Origin: Microglena sp. YARC | Lineage: Eukaryota; Chlorophyta; Chlorophyceae; Chlamydomonadales; Chlamydomonadaceae | Assembly (NCBI GenBank): GCA_022414725.1 | Contig: CM039464.1 | Location: forward strand, 52,579,694 to 52,643,693 | Length of the DNA: 64,000 bases | Reading direction: 5' to 3' | Shown here: positions 14,901-20,925 of the stretch, one piece after another | How the letters are laid out: every line of letters begins with the position of its first letter | Numbering within the stretch: position 1 is the first letter of the stretch | Translations under genes and position numbers: made by a program | The notes under the pieces: model-generated | Database searches by the model: none | Told to the model about the DNA's origin: nothing | The model's input: the letters and a program-made list of their open reading frames with translations, nothing else

Positions 14901-15037
14901 CCCTAGCTGGCGACTTGCACTCAAGGCCAGCAGGGGCGCACCAGGATGCTGATGGGGTTTCCTCCCGGCATGCTCGCTATGGCCTGACCTCCGTGCTCAA
15001 CACTATCGCGTTCAAGATCAAACAACTCCTTTCCTAG
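374..15037 (+). CDS. GT61-family glycosyltransferase with C-terminal Cys-rich module (5' partial, 9 exons)
   Basis: Exons rebuilt by hand: 374-581, 2575-2792, 4477-4569, 6217-6598, 7206-7352, 9257-9460, 11154-11344, 12058-12230, 14818-15037 (stop TAG). All junctions are GT/AG and keep phase; together they give 611 codons. The first part matches the GT61 (DUF563) family: an HFVLEVLPR segment made across exons 1-2, then ILMFGAPYEAGW, and VVVGMHGAGLSHMIF near residues 215-229 of the visible part. GT61 enzymes transfer sugars such as xylose or GlcNAc in the secretory pathway; the substrate here is unknown. Exons 5-6 add a Cys-rich ephrin-receptor-like module (CxxCPAG, CSPCEKG, CSTCPTG, CDACP). 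Exon 8 encodes YG/RR-rich repeats, and exon 9 a basic tail. Exon 6 may instead end at 9493 (stronger GTAAGT, same phase). The N-terminal exons and start lie before the window or were not recognised in bases 1-373. Confidence is high for the GT61 part and moderate for exons 7-9. Confidence 0.82.
541..765 (+). repeat. Tandem copies of exon 1 donor edge (GT61 gene)
   Basis: About 60-bp units repeat the last 30 or so coding bases of exon 1 together with the GGTAAGT donor and the first intron bases. There are four copies, the first being the real exon edge. The last copies differ slightly (CTGAGTAAGT). Confidence 0.85.
779..965 (-). mobile_element. hAT-like MITE, family A (CAGGGTA termini)
   Basis: This 187-bp element starts CAGGGTAC and ends GTACCCTG. 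It is flanked by a perfect 8-bp direct repeat CTTGCCAC (771-778 and 966-973), the target-site length of hAT transposons. The interior is full of GCGC and AGCGCA palindromic words and has no coding capacity. It shares its sequence, in the opposite orientation, with copies at 8335, 39232 and 54398. It lies in intron 1 of the GT61 gene. Confidence 0.85.
1010..1310. repeat. C-rich low-complexity tract
   Basis: Long runs of CCCCCC broken by CACAC and ACCCA. The apparent proline-rich reading frames are by-products of composition. It lies inside intron 1 of the GT61 gene. Confidence 0.8.
1505..2574 (+). repeat. Tandem copies of exon 2 acceptor edge (GT61 gene)
   Basis: Seven imperfect copies precede the real exon 2. 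Each has a CCCACAG acceptor, the first ~70 coding bases (GAGGTGCTACCCCGC, then GACGATGACACCAAG, then ATGTTCGGAGCTCC) and a C-rich spacer ending in the next CCCACAG. Copies begin near 1516, 1728, 1857, 1979, 2128, 2275 and 2408. Only the copy at 2575 runs on into a long conserved exon. Confidence 0.88.
3070..3135 (+). repeat. G-rich GGGAC tract with G-quadruplex potential
   Basis: A run of G8 is followed by repeated GGGAC / GGGGAC words and then a G10 run, within intron 2 of the GT61 gene. Four or more G-triplets with short loops are present on the plus strand. Confidence 0.6.
4240..4302. repeat. (CT)n microsatellite
   Basis: About 30 uninterrupted CT units followed by a short CA run. Confidence 0.95.
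4318..4450 (+). repeat. 42-bp tandem repeat before exon 3
   Basis: Three near-identical units (ACGCCCAGCACCACCAAC, then AATGACACCAATAACATG) end shortly before the exon 3 acceptor at 4476. Confidence 0.85.
4575..4835 (+). repeat. Short tandem repeat after exon 3 donor
   Basis: About nine units of roughly 25-29 bp built on CTTCAGTGATGGTGTATG and CAACTGTA. They start within a few bases of the exon 3 donor (GTACGT at 4570). Confidence 0.85.
5160..5520 (+). repeat. Two ~190-bp tandem copies
   Basis: A unit starting CACCCAAGGGGTAGATAC and continuing through GGTCCAAAGTGGTGCC, GGTGGTCTCAGAATG and AGTAAAAAGTTAGAAAA occurs twice, with a partial third start between. A C-rich tract follows. Confidence 0.8.
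5745..6185. repeat. AT-rich minisatellite
   Basis: Units of ATATCCAGATAT, CATACATATTTACATGCC and ATCATATATATA repeat with variation over about 440 bp, ending just before exon 4 of the GT61 gene. Confidence 0.8.
6825..7005 (+). repeat. 29-bp minisatellite (six copies)
   Basis: The unit CCACCCAGCCCACAACCACC plus CTAAATAAA is repeated six times with minor changes in the intron between exons 4 and 5. Confidence 0.9.
7380..8230 (+). repeat. Intron 5 repeats (CAACA run and ~130-bp units)
   Basis: This holds a GGTAATAGTTTAAACTTTTA repeat (7360-7495), a CAACAACAACA/CATCACAACA stretch (7765-7860), and about four units carrying CCTGACCCCCACC, CACCCTTGGCATGTCTGTC and CTCCAGCGATGA. No gene is seen. Confidence 0.7.
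8235..8263. other. 10-bp perfect hairpin
   Basis: GGTTGAGTAG, a 9-base loop, then CTACTCAACC. It stands alone between repeat units; its role is unknown. Confidence 0.6.
8335..8529 (+). mobile_element. hAT-like MITE, family A
   Basis: This 195-bp element has CAGGGTA/TACCCTG ends and the same GCGC-rich interior as the copies at 779 and 39232. Flanks GTCAAGGG (8327-8334) and GTCGAGGG (8530-8537) match at 7 of 8 bases, as expected for an aged 8-bp target duplication. Confidence 0.82.
8870..9256 (+). repeat. Tandem copies of exon 6 (GT61 gene), exact 186-bp period
   Basis: Exon-6-like starts occur at 8885, 9071 and 9257, each 186 bp apart, each with a CACAG acceptor and the GCACCATCACACTA start. 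The first two read a TAG where the third has TTA (Cys-Leu-Ser-Gln), then diverge. Only the third continues into a long open exon, so it is taken as the real one. Confidence 0.85.
9489..10515 (+). repeat. ~75-bp minisatellite, about 13 copies
   Basis: The unit runs AAGTGGCAGGTGTGGTCTGT, then GGTGGTGGTGGTAAGGGGAT, then GGTGGGCTGTGAG and a variable G run. The word AGTATTATTTATTTATTG flanks both sides of the array. It fills intron 6 of the GT61 gene; open frames across it are artefacts. Confidence 0.92.
10566..11153 (+). repeat. Tandem copies of exon 7 acceptor edge, exact 151-bp period
   Basis: Exon-7-like starts (ACAGACATGGGCACTTG) lie at 10701, 10852, 11003 and the real 11154, each 151 bp apart and almost identical. 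A degenerate copy starts at 10584. Each carries the start of the exon, then an intronic run (TTTATTTATTTATT) and a new acceptor. The near identity indicates recent duplication. Confidence 0.9.
11400..11560 (+). repeat. Degenerate copy of exon 7 3' part
   Basis: AATGAGCTATTCAACACAGA through CCAGGGAGGCAAGGGCTGCT and GTAGGTATGTGGTGACATAC repeats the end of exon 7 plus its donor region about 170 bp downstream. The CTGCAG exon end has become CTGTAG. Confidence 0.8.
11740..12057 (+). repeat. Tandem copies of exon 8 acceptor edge
   Basis: Three decoys at about 11759, 11861 and 11965 repeat CAGTACAACATTGGACGACA and GCTTGCCTCATA before the real exon 8 at 12058. They are separated by CACACA and C-rich spacers. 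Confidence 0.88.
12560..13320 (+). repeat. Two AT-rich repeat arrays in intron 8
   Basis: 12560-12780 repeats GATGTTAATGCAGTTGATCA and AGAGATTGTATT. 12965-13310 repeats a ~105-bp unit with ATTAATCACTGGGG, AGCACAAAATGCACCGGAAG and CGCTTAATTCAGG about four times. No coding signal is seen. Confidence 0.8.
13555..13850 (+). repeat. 30-bp minisatellite (about ten copies)
   Basis: The unit CAGACCTCTGAACTCTATAT plus CACTATATAA is repeated about ten times with a C/A variant (ACCTC/ACCAC). Because the unit is a multiple of three it stays open in one frame, which is not evidence of a gene. Confidence 0.92.
13871..14018 (+). mobile_element. SINE-like dispersed repeat, family S (full length)
   Basis: It begins GCACGAATTC and has the GTTTACAATTTGTTGGGGTT block, then CAAGTCCTTTCAGTCTATTT and CCCCTGGACTGTAA, ending in a CATACATGCATG run. 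The same head-to-tail order occurs at 41228 and 63034, and the tail alone occurs elsewhere. Confidence 0.65.
14085..14360 (+). repeat. 39-bp minisatellite (seven copies)
   Basis: The unit CACTCCGTTTTCCTCAACCA plus CCACTCAACCACCAACCAC repeats seven times in intron 8 of the GT61 gene. Confidence 0.9.
14440..14817 (+). repeat. Tandem copies of exon 9 acceptor edge
   Basis: Two decoys (about 14458 and 14628) precede the real exon 9. Each has a CACAGGATTGCAA or AAAGGATTGCAA start, GGTGCCAGAAAGCTGTCA and a following CCATTCGTT segment. Only the third copy runs into the terminal exon. Confidence 0.87.
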
Positions 15038-15084
15038 TCACCGAGTGCTGATGAAGTCAAGCACACCCAGTGTTACTAAATCCA

Positions 15085-15300
15085 AGCACACTAAAAACTG
15101 GCAAACTCAAGCTCCATTAGAGGGCCAGCCTGTTCGCTTGCGCCAACCATGCAAATCCAAGCTCCATTAGAGGGCCAGCCTGTTCGCTTGCGCCAACCTG
15201 ACAAAATCAAGCTCCATTAGAGGGCCAGCCTGTTCGCTTGCGCCAACCTGGCAAACTGAAGCGCCATTAGAGGGCCAGCCTGTTTGCTTGCGCCAACCAC
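15085..15300 (+). repeat. ~57-bp tandem repeat after the GT61 stop
   Basis: AGCTCCATTAGAGGGCCAGC and CTGTTCGCTTGCGCCAACC repeat four times within the likely 3' UTR or downstream flank. Confidence 0.9.
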
Positions 15301-15486
15301 CAATCTCATAACTAATCAGTCGTATAGCCCACCAACCTCATAGCTCAGGTCCACCGTATTCAAGATCACACATCTCCTGTCCTCTTGAGCGTGCCTGCTT
15401 TTATGCTTCCATGCTTTATCTGTTTTGCACTAGAATGCTTTTGACAAATCCTGTCAGTCAGATGCTAGGTACCTGAGCAAAATATT

Positions 15487-15630
15487 TAGGGACCGGCAAA
15501 TCATAGGATGTTGACCAAAGGCGAGTATGGTATCATATGATATCATACACATTGCATCAATAAAATTGTATACAAATGGTAACTTTAGCCTAGTCAGACT
15601 GATGACATGATATCATAATGCTGTTCCCTA
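15487..15630 (+). mobile_element. MITE, family B (TAGGGACCGGC termini)
   Basis: This 144-bp element begins TAGGGACCGGCA and ends GCTGTTCCCTA, with ATGATATCATA-type palindromes inside. Related copies are at 24093 and 29458 (inverted middle). The flanks share only AAAA here. Confidence 0.7.
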
Positions 15631-15712
15631 AAAAGAAGGCAATTTAACAAGCCGTGAACAAGGGATATTTAATCCTGCCTAAATGGAGGCGCCCACCTTT
15701 CCTGCCTGGATT

Positions 15713-15765
15713 TAAGTCCCTTTAGCCTATTGGGCCTACCCCTGGACTGTAACATACATACATTC
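15713..15765 (+). repeat. Family S tail, solitary
   Basis: AAGTCCCTTTAGCCTATTGG, then CCTACCCCTGGACTGTAAC and a short ACATACATACAT end. It is the shared 3' tail of the SINE-like repeats. Confidence 0.7.
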
Positions 15766-15781
15766 TGGATGTCGCTGGGAC

Positions 15782-16101
15782 CAGGGTACTTCAAACGGAC
15801 CCCAGGGGTTGCGTCCTGGGACGCACCCTAATTCGGTAGGTTGCGTCCTTGGACGCACCCAGTTCGGTAGGTTGCGTCCTGGAACGCTCTCAACACTTCA
15901 GGCTGCATCATCGTATCAACAGAACTCATAGCCCAAGGCAATGGAGTGGTGGTGGGCCAATCAACTGATGGGTGAGACGCAACCAACATCCCGAACCTGC
16001 GTCCGGGACGCAATGGCCCCTCCCATGTTGTGTCTGCGATGCAATGGACCCTCCCCATGTTGCGTCCTGCGACGCAGGACGCTGCGTCCTGCACTACCCT
16101 G
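15782..16101 (+). mobile_element. hAT-like element with GCGTCC palindromes
   Basis: The 320-bp element has CAGGGTACTTC at one end and TACCCTG at the other. Flanks GCTGGGAC (15774-15781) and GCTAGGAC (16102-16109) match at 7 of 8. The interior carries many GCGTCC/GGACGC words in both orientations, so it can fold heavily. No coding sequence is seen. Confidence 0.78.
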
Positions 16102-16302
16102 GCTAGGACCCGCCCCTTGGGGTGGCAACAATGAAGGCCACATACAAAACAATGGATCAGTCATTTTCGATATCCTTTATTAATACACTTTCTTAATTAT
16201 ACTCGTACTTCATTTATACACATAAAGTTTAATTTTGCCTTGAATTACCAATGACACAGGCTGAAAATGTAACAAAAGTACACACACGCCATTGGCTGAA
16301 AA

Positions 16303-16522
16303 TTTCAATTGATGGAGTAGTTACACAGTGAAGACTGAAGAGCAGATAGCTTATCATCGCAACTCGTGCGGCTATATAGAAAAGGAAGTCTTCAGGAAGA
16401 TTCTGAAGACACGTGCAGGCCATAGCTAGCCTATGGCCTGGCGGCAGGCAACCCGGGTCCTGGAGCCACAGGACCACGCGTGCGCTATGCCAACTCAGTG
16501 TCCGACTCAACGGACAATAACA
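16303..16522 (-). repeat. 3' LTR of the Copia element
   Basis: 220 bp, same length as the LTR at 20701-20920, with four substitutions between them (98.2 percent identity by hand count). On the minus strand it starts TGTTATTGTCC and ends ATTGAAA. Confidence 0.93.
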
Positions 16523-16530
16523 TCCCCCCC
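16523..16530 (-). other. Polypurine tract
   Basis: GGGGGGGA on the minus strand directly precedes the 3' LTR start TGTT, the expected position for plus-strand priming. Confidence 0.75.
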
Positions 16531-16937
16531 AATTCAAGGTATTCTTGGATACAAGAATCCCTGGAATTAGCTGAGGGGCATAAAGAAAATACAGGAGTAT
16601 AAAGGCTGACAGGGCTATTTAGATATGCTAACGGCTGGCAAGAGAAGCTGGAAATAATAAATTATTTGGGACAGGATCCAAAGGGGCACGTCACATTGAG
16701 GGCAGGGATCTTTAGGTCAATGTCTGCTAGGCTGCAGGTGGAAGCATGAAGGGAACTAGGAGTATAAAAGACTGACTGGCTGTAAGCAATTTCTTTAAGG
16801 TAGACATCCCCCGCTGGCTCAGGTAATCAATCCAGATGGAGAGATATGCTGAGGTACTTCCAAAGTCATCTAAAAGGTAGCATTAATTCAGAGTCGACTA
16901 CTAATACTATGGGAAGCTTATGGACTATACTTAAGAG

Positions 16938-18137
16938 TCAGGGTAGCATAGGAGACAGGCTAAAGCACAGGAGAAGCTGCCAGGTAGCTGCCAGTGGGGC
17001 TGCCAGGATGTCTGTCAGGTAGGAATGATTCCCCCCCATAATTTGGGATTACCCTAAATTAGAGAATTGCAGACATACTGTAGAAGCTAATAGAGAGGCA
17101 CTAAAGAACAGGGGGACAGCAGTACATGGGGAAGTACAGAGCATCACATTAATCCTAGAGTGTTCATGGCTAAAACAAGAATGTCCAATATGATATAGTT
17201 AGGTACCAGATGCTGGGTATCCATCAAGGTCCAGCTGGGTGTGGAGTTTCTCCAGGAGGGTGGAGAAAGATTTTCTAGACATCTTTGGGGTGTCCAGCAT
17301 GTTGATGAATGTGAAATCCATAGGGCTCCAGTGCATGCTGAGGTTGTTGACACATATTACTCTGCCCCCAGGAGTCACACAGCTGATGGGGTGCATGAGC
17401 ATCTTGGGCCAGGAAACCAGTACCCTTGCATGTGCTTGGACCATAGCTGCTTGTAGGGATATGGCCCACTGAATGGTGGGCCTGTCAGCTGTGGAGACAG
17501 TGGGGTATATGTGGACCATGTGCTGCAATCTGTTGACATGCTTGAGGAGGGGTCCACAAACTGAGAAGTGACTATTGTGCATCTGTCTGCTGGGGAACTT
17601 GAACATTTCAGCAGCTAAGAGGGCAGGGAACTTGGTGGCTAGCTGGGCAATGAGGGTGGGGACAGGCTGTCTAGGTCTGATGCTAAAGGCTCTAAGGGAA
17701 GAAGGGGAATTGTTGAGGGTAGTCAGCAGGGTTCCAAACTTGGTTTTGGAGAGGCCAGAGTTGTTCAGGAAATGGACTGGTTAGGTGTTCATGTTGACAT
17801 GGGTTAGAGGCTGGTCAGGGGAGAGAGAAGTAGCTGAGGGAATCCACTGGTCAAATCTAAGGGCTTGGGAGAGCTCCTGTTGAGTGTAGGACCCCTGTCC
17901 ATCAATAGGATAAGGACTCTCATAGCTGGTTCTGGCTTGGTCCAGCAGGAGGTCCATCTCTCTTCTGGCTTGTGCTTCTGTAAGGTTACACAGCTCATCA
18001 TGGGGAACAGTGGGGAGCTGCTGGCTAGGGGCTGTGGAGTAATCAGGGTCTGGAATGAAGTCATGGGAAGATGTGGTGCACAAATCATCTTCCAGCAAGT
18101 CATGTTGGTGTGGTGAGAATTCCCCCCCATTGTCTGA
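16938..18137 (-). pseudogene. Broken downstream frame of the Copia element with integrase-like remnant
   Basis: This continues the protease ORF in the same frame after its TAG. The next residues are SDNGGEF (18117-18137), the conserved word around the second acidic residue of Copia integrases. Across about 400 codons the frame is stopped only by TAA at 17781, 17199 and 17049 before a TGA at 16938, far fewer stops than chance. After SDNGGEF I recognise no integrase, reverse transcriptase or RNase H motif. Either the pol region was deleted and an unrelated coding segment retained, or it decayed beyond recognition. Confidence 0.6.
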
Positions 18138-19358
18138 CTAAATCAAGGAGGGAACAATGGATTGAACAAGGTCAGGCATGTCATCCTCACCAATTGCTGG
18201 AACCAGGTCTGGTAGGCTGCGGGTACTGCTGGCAGTGTCATGGGGAATGGTGCAACTGGCAGCAGCGTCATCATTGTAGCAGATGTGCTTGGGGCTTTGT
18301 TGGGTGACCATCATGATGACAGAACGGAGGGGATTACAGGGGGAAGAGGGAGGGTTCTTAGAGGTGCTAGTGATGTAGAGTCCATGCCTTTTAGGGCATA
18401 ATAGATTAGTCTTGGGACCCTTTGCTGTGGGGAGGGAGAGGGTAGCAGCAACACTGGACGCATGGAATTGGAGGTTGGGGCAGAGTTTGTGTGCTGCATG
18501 CAGACTGATGATGTTGACCACAGTCAAGGGTGGGGCAATGAGGACGTCATGGAGGGCGATAAGAGATCCAAGGTGACCCCTGATGGTGGCTTTTCCTTTC
18601 TGAAGGCAGAGCAGTGGTGATGCTCCAAGGTCAGCCAGGTGGAGACTAATAGGCTGGGGGAGATCCTGAATTTCATGCAAGATGGACGGGTTACTGGTGC
18701 AGTGGGAGTGGGCTGCACAGTCTAAAATCCACTCTGTCAGGAAGGCTGTCTGGAACTGGGCATGAGATGTACTGTACTGATCCTTATTTGCACCTTTATC
18801 ATCATCATCATCAGAGGTGCCATCACTGGAAACTAGGTCTGGCATAGACTCATCTCTCCTAATATGGCAGGCATCAGGATCAGGTGTGGGTCCAGAGAAA
18901 GTAGTGTCATCCATGGGGGCATGTGGGTCAGACAGGGGTGTGGACTTGCCTCTTGAGTCAGCAAACTTGAGGGGCTGTGGGTCATCAGTAGTCAAGGCCA
19001 TGAAGTTGTGCTCATCCTCATTGTCTGTGTTGGACTTGGAGGTGGAACAGTCATCATCTGCAACATGGGCATGCCCACGTCTGTCACGGCGGCCTCTGGG
19101 GCATCTGGCAGATGCTCTGCTGTCTCTCCTAGGTGACTTGGACTTGCTGGAGGACCTCTTGGCTGCATCCTTGGGGGGTGATGAGGATCCCCGACGTGCA
19201 GATGTGGATGAGAACGGTGGGGGCCTGTACTTCAGCTCTGTGGTGGGACTGGGGCAAGTGATTGAGTTGTGCCCATAGCCATTGCAGTTCCAGCATGTCA
19301 TTTGGGTGGATGGGAGACGGTCCTTCCTTGGGCGGCCTTGGAAGGCAGCAGCTGCCAT
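18138..19358 (-). CDS. Copia Gag-NC/protease-like ORF
   Basis: The 406-residue frame opens with a CCHC zinc knuckle (CWNCNGYGHNSITC, residues 22-35), which binds RNA in nucleocapsid. A basic, Ser/Arg-rich and then acidic linker follows. Next is a protease-like segment with WILDCAAHSHCTSN near residue 213; Copia proteases normally read D-S-G-A-[TS]-x-H, so the Asp and His are kept but Ser-Gly is replaced by Cys-Ala. Frame continuity with Gag needs a +1 shift: the upstream frame ends TTC TGA C at 19389-19395, and this frame is open back across that point. Proteolytic activity is doubtful. Confidence 0.7.
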   Translation of the reverse strand: MAAAAFQGRPRKDRLPSTQMTCWNCNGYGHNSITCPSPTTELKYRPPPFSSTSARRGSSSPPKDAAKRSSSKSKSPRRDSRASARCPRGRRDRRGHAHVADDDCSTSKSNTDNEDEHNFMALTTDDPQPLKFADSRGKSTPLSDPHAPMDDTTFSGPTPDPDACHIRRDESMPDLVSSDGTSDDDDDKGANKDQYSTSHAQFQTAFLTEWILDCAAHSHCTSNPSILHEIQDLPQPISLHLADLGASPLLCLQKGKATIRGHLGSLIALHDVLIAPPLTVVNIISLHAAHKLCPNLQFHASSVAATLSLPTAKGPKTNLLCPKRHGLYITSTSKNPPSSPCNPLRSVIMMVTQQSPKHICYNDDAAASCTIPHDTASSTRSLPDLVPAIGEDDMPDLVQSIVPSLI

Positions 19359-19389
19359 GTGCTCAGTTTCTTCTGGGGAGATGCTGGAG

Positions 19390-20076
19390 TCAGAAATTTG
19401 GTTTCACCTGGTACTTGATGATTTGGGTCTGGAAAGAGGCAAAATCAGGGCATACAGAGTTGTGAAAGGAGAACCTGAATCCATTGTATTCTGGACGAGG
19501 TGCAAGTCCATGGACAATTATGCTGAGGAATGCAGGGATGGAAGTGTTGCTGACCCCATTCACTTGGGGAAGCAAGGTATAGAGCTCATAACTGCGAGAG
19601 AGGTATGTTTGTGGTGGCTCAGTTGCTGTCATGCTGAGGTTATACATGGATCTCACTGCTCCTGTCTCCAGATCAGAGTTCCGTTCTCCATATGAGTTTT
19701 TGAGGATCCTGTAGGCTTTAGCAGCAACGTTAGTGTTAGCTAGGACGGCCTGTTGGATAGGTTCAGAGCAGTGCTTGAGGATCTCCTTCAGGGCAACAGC
19801 GTTCTTTACCATGTTGATTGGGTAGGAAACAGCACGAGCCGCAATAGCTGCATTAGCATGGTCCACATTCGGATAATGAGACTCTTCCAGCGGGTATCCG
19901 TCGGCATCTGCTGGTTCATCTGCGGGGACAACGTCCTTCGCTGCCTCAATGGCAACGGAGATGCACCCAGGGTGGGACCTGAGGTGGCGGATGAGGAAGG
20001 GTCCAAACTTGTGCCATGGGACAGCAGGCGTGCCATCGAAGATGAGTGTAGGGGGCTTCGCTCCTGGAGTCGCCAT
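19390..20076 (-). CDS. Copia-type Gag
   Basis: 228 residues starting MATPGAKPP. The pattern fits Copia Gag (UBN2-like): an initial LIFDGTPAVPWHKF segment, a central helix-rich region with AYRILKNSYG, then the L-P-x-x-N-G-V and I-x-x-L-A-P-R-P-E-Y-N block. It forms the particle shell of the retrotransposon. Its TGA is followed at once by C, and the +1 frame runs on into the zinc-knuckle ORF. The 5' leader from the primer site (20700) to the ATG is about 620 bp and includes a long G/C homopolymer at 20302-20345. Confidence 0.8.
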   Translation of the reverse strand: MATPGAKPPTLIFDGTPAVPWHKFGPFLIRHLRSHPGCISVAIEAAKDVVPADEPADADGYPLEESHYPNVDHANAAIAARAVSYPINMVKNAVALKEILKHCSEPIQQAVLANTNVAAKAYRILKNSYGERNSDLETGAVRSMYNLSMTATEPPQTYLSRSYELYTLLPQVNGVSNTSIPAFLSIIVHGLAPRPEYNGFRFSFHNSVCPDFASFQTQIIKYQVKPNF

Positions 20077-20312
20077 GTTGTCTGTCGCGGCGCTGGGGTC
20101 TTGGGGTCTTGGTCTTCACACCGGGTTAATAAACCGGCCTGTGGGCAATCCGGGTGTGAAGCTTGTCGGGCTTCAGTCTTGGGTGTGCGGTTCGGAGGGA
20201 GTGGTGAAGGAGTGTTGACAACAAAGGGGGAACCAAATGGGTCCTGTTGGTCTGTAATTGTGGAAGTAGTAGCAGGAAGTAGGGAATGGGTGACGAAATT
20301 ATAGGGGGGAGG

Positions 20313-20346
<34 letters not shown>

Positions 20347-20680
20347 CTTCGAGGGTGTGTAGGGTTGATACTCCGTGGCACAAGCAATCTTTACTGGATT
20401 GCGCAACGCTGTGTGTGATCTGATGAGTGTTCAACTCACGTCGAAGATCTACTCAGACTCCTGGACTGCGTCTACGTTTCGTCTGTGACGGATGGTAGAG
20501 ACAACGGGGGAGTTGTGTGGGCAGTAGGCGAGGCAGCGCAGTTAGATTTCTCACGTGAATACGTAGACAATCCAGGGCCAAAAGCAGTACTCAAGCCGTC
20601 GAGCTAGTCTGAGGGAAAACTGCCACCTTGTGCAGGGCTGAAGATCCACTTGGCACGGGCGCAGGGGCGCTGTCTGCGGG

Positions 20681-20700
20681 TAGCGGTCGGGCCGATAACC
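20681..20700 (-). other. Likely primer binding site
   Basis: Directly after the 5' LTR (minus strand) comes GGTTATCGGCCCGACCGC. It begins like the GGTTATC sites used by some Copia elements. Which tRNA it pairs with is not established. Confidence 0.45.
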
Positions 20701-20920
20701 TTTCAATCGATTGAGTAGTTACACAGTGAAGACTGAAGAGCAGATAGCTTATCATCGCAACTCGTGCGGCTATATAGAAAAGGAAGTCTTCAGGAAGATT
20801 CCGAAGACACGTGCAGGCCATAGCTAGCCTATGGCCTGGCGGCAGGCAACCCGGGTCCTGAAGCCACAGGACCACGCGTGCGCTATGCCAACTCAGTGTC
20901 CGACTCAACGGACAATAACA
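20701..20920 (-). repeat. 5' LTR of the Copia element
   Basis: 220 bp, nearly identical to 16303-16522. It is followed on the plus strand by GAAAA, the second target-site copy. Confidence 0.93.
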
Positions 20921-20925
20921 GAAAA

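Larger units (their letters stand above)
16303..20920 (-). mobile_element. Copia-type LTR retrotransposon lacking RT and RNase H
   Basis: The 4618-bp element is bounded by 220-bp LTRs that differ at only four positions and by the 5-bp direct repeat GAAAA (16298-16302 and 20921-20925). The site before insertion can be read from a related repeat at 21970-22010, where GGCTGAAAAAACATGTAAC is uninterrupted. On the minus strand it encodes a Gag, a CCHC zinc knuckle and an aspartic-protease-like segment. Then a single integrase-like SDNGGEF word survives in a frame broken by stops. No YVDD-type reverse transcriptase or RNase H is visible, so it would have to move in trans (compare TR-GAG elements). 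Confidence 0.9.

Noticed and set aside
13555..15300. CRISPR-like direct repeats.
   Set aside because: Units are contiguous or have decaying spacers, lie in eukaryotic introns or flanks, and lack unique equal-length spacers and cas genes.
18817..19278. Plus-strand 153-codon frame inside the Copia element.
   Set aside because: It is the reverse complement of the acidic/basic linker of the protease ORF and has no independent support.
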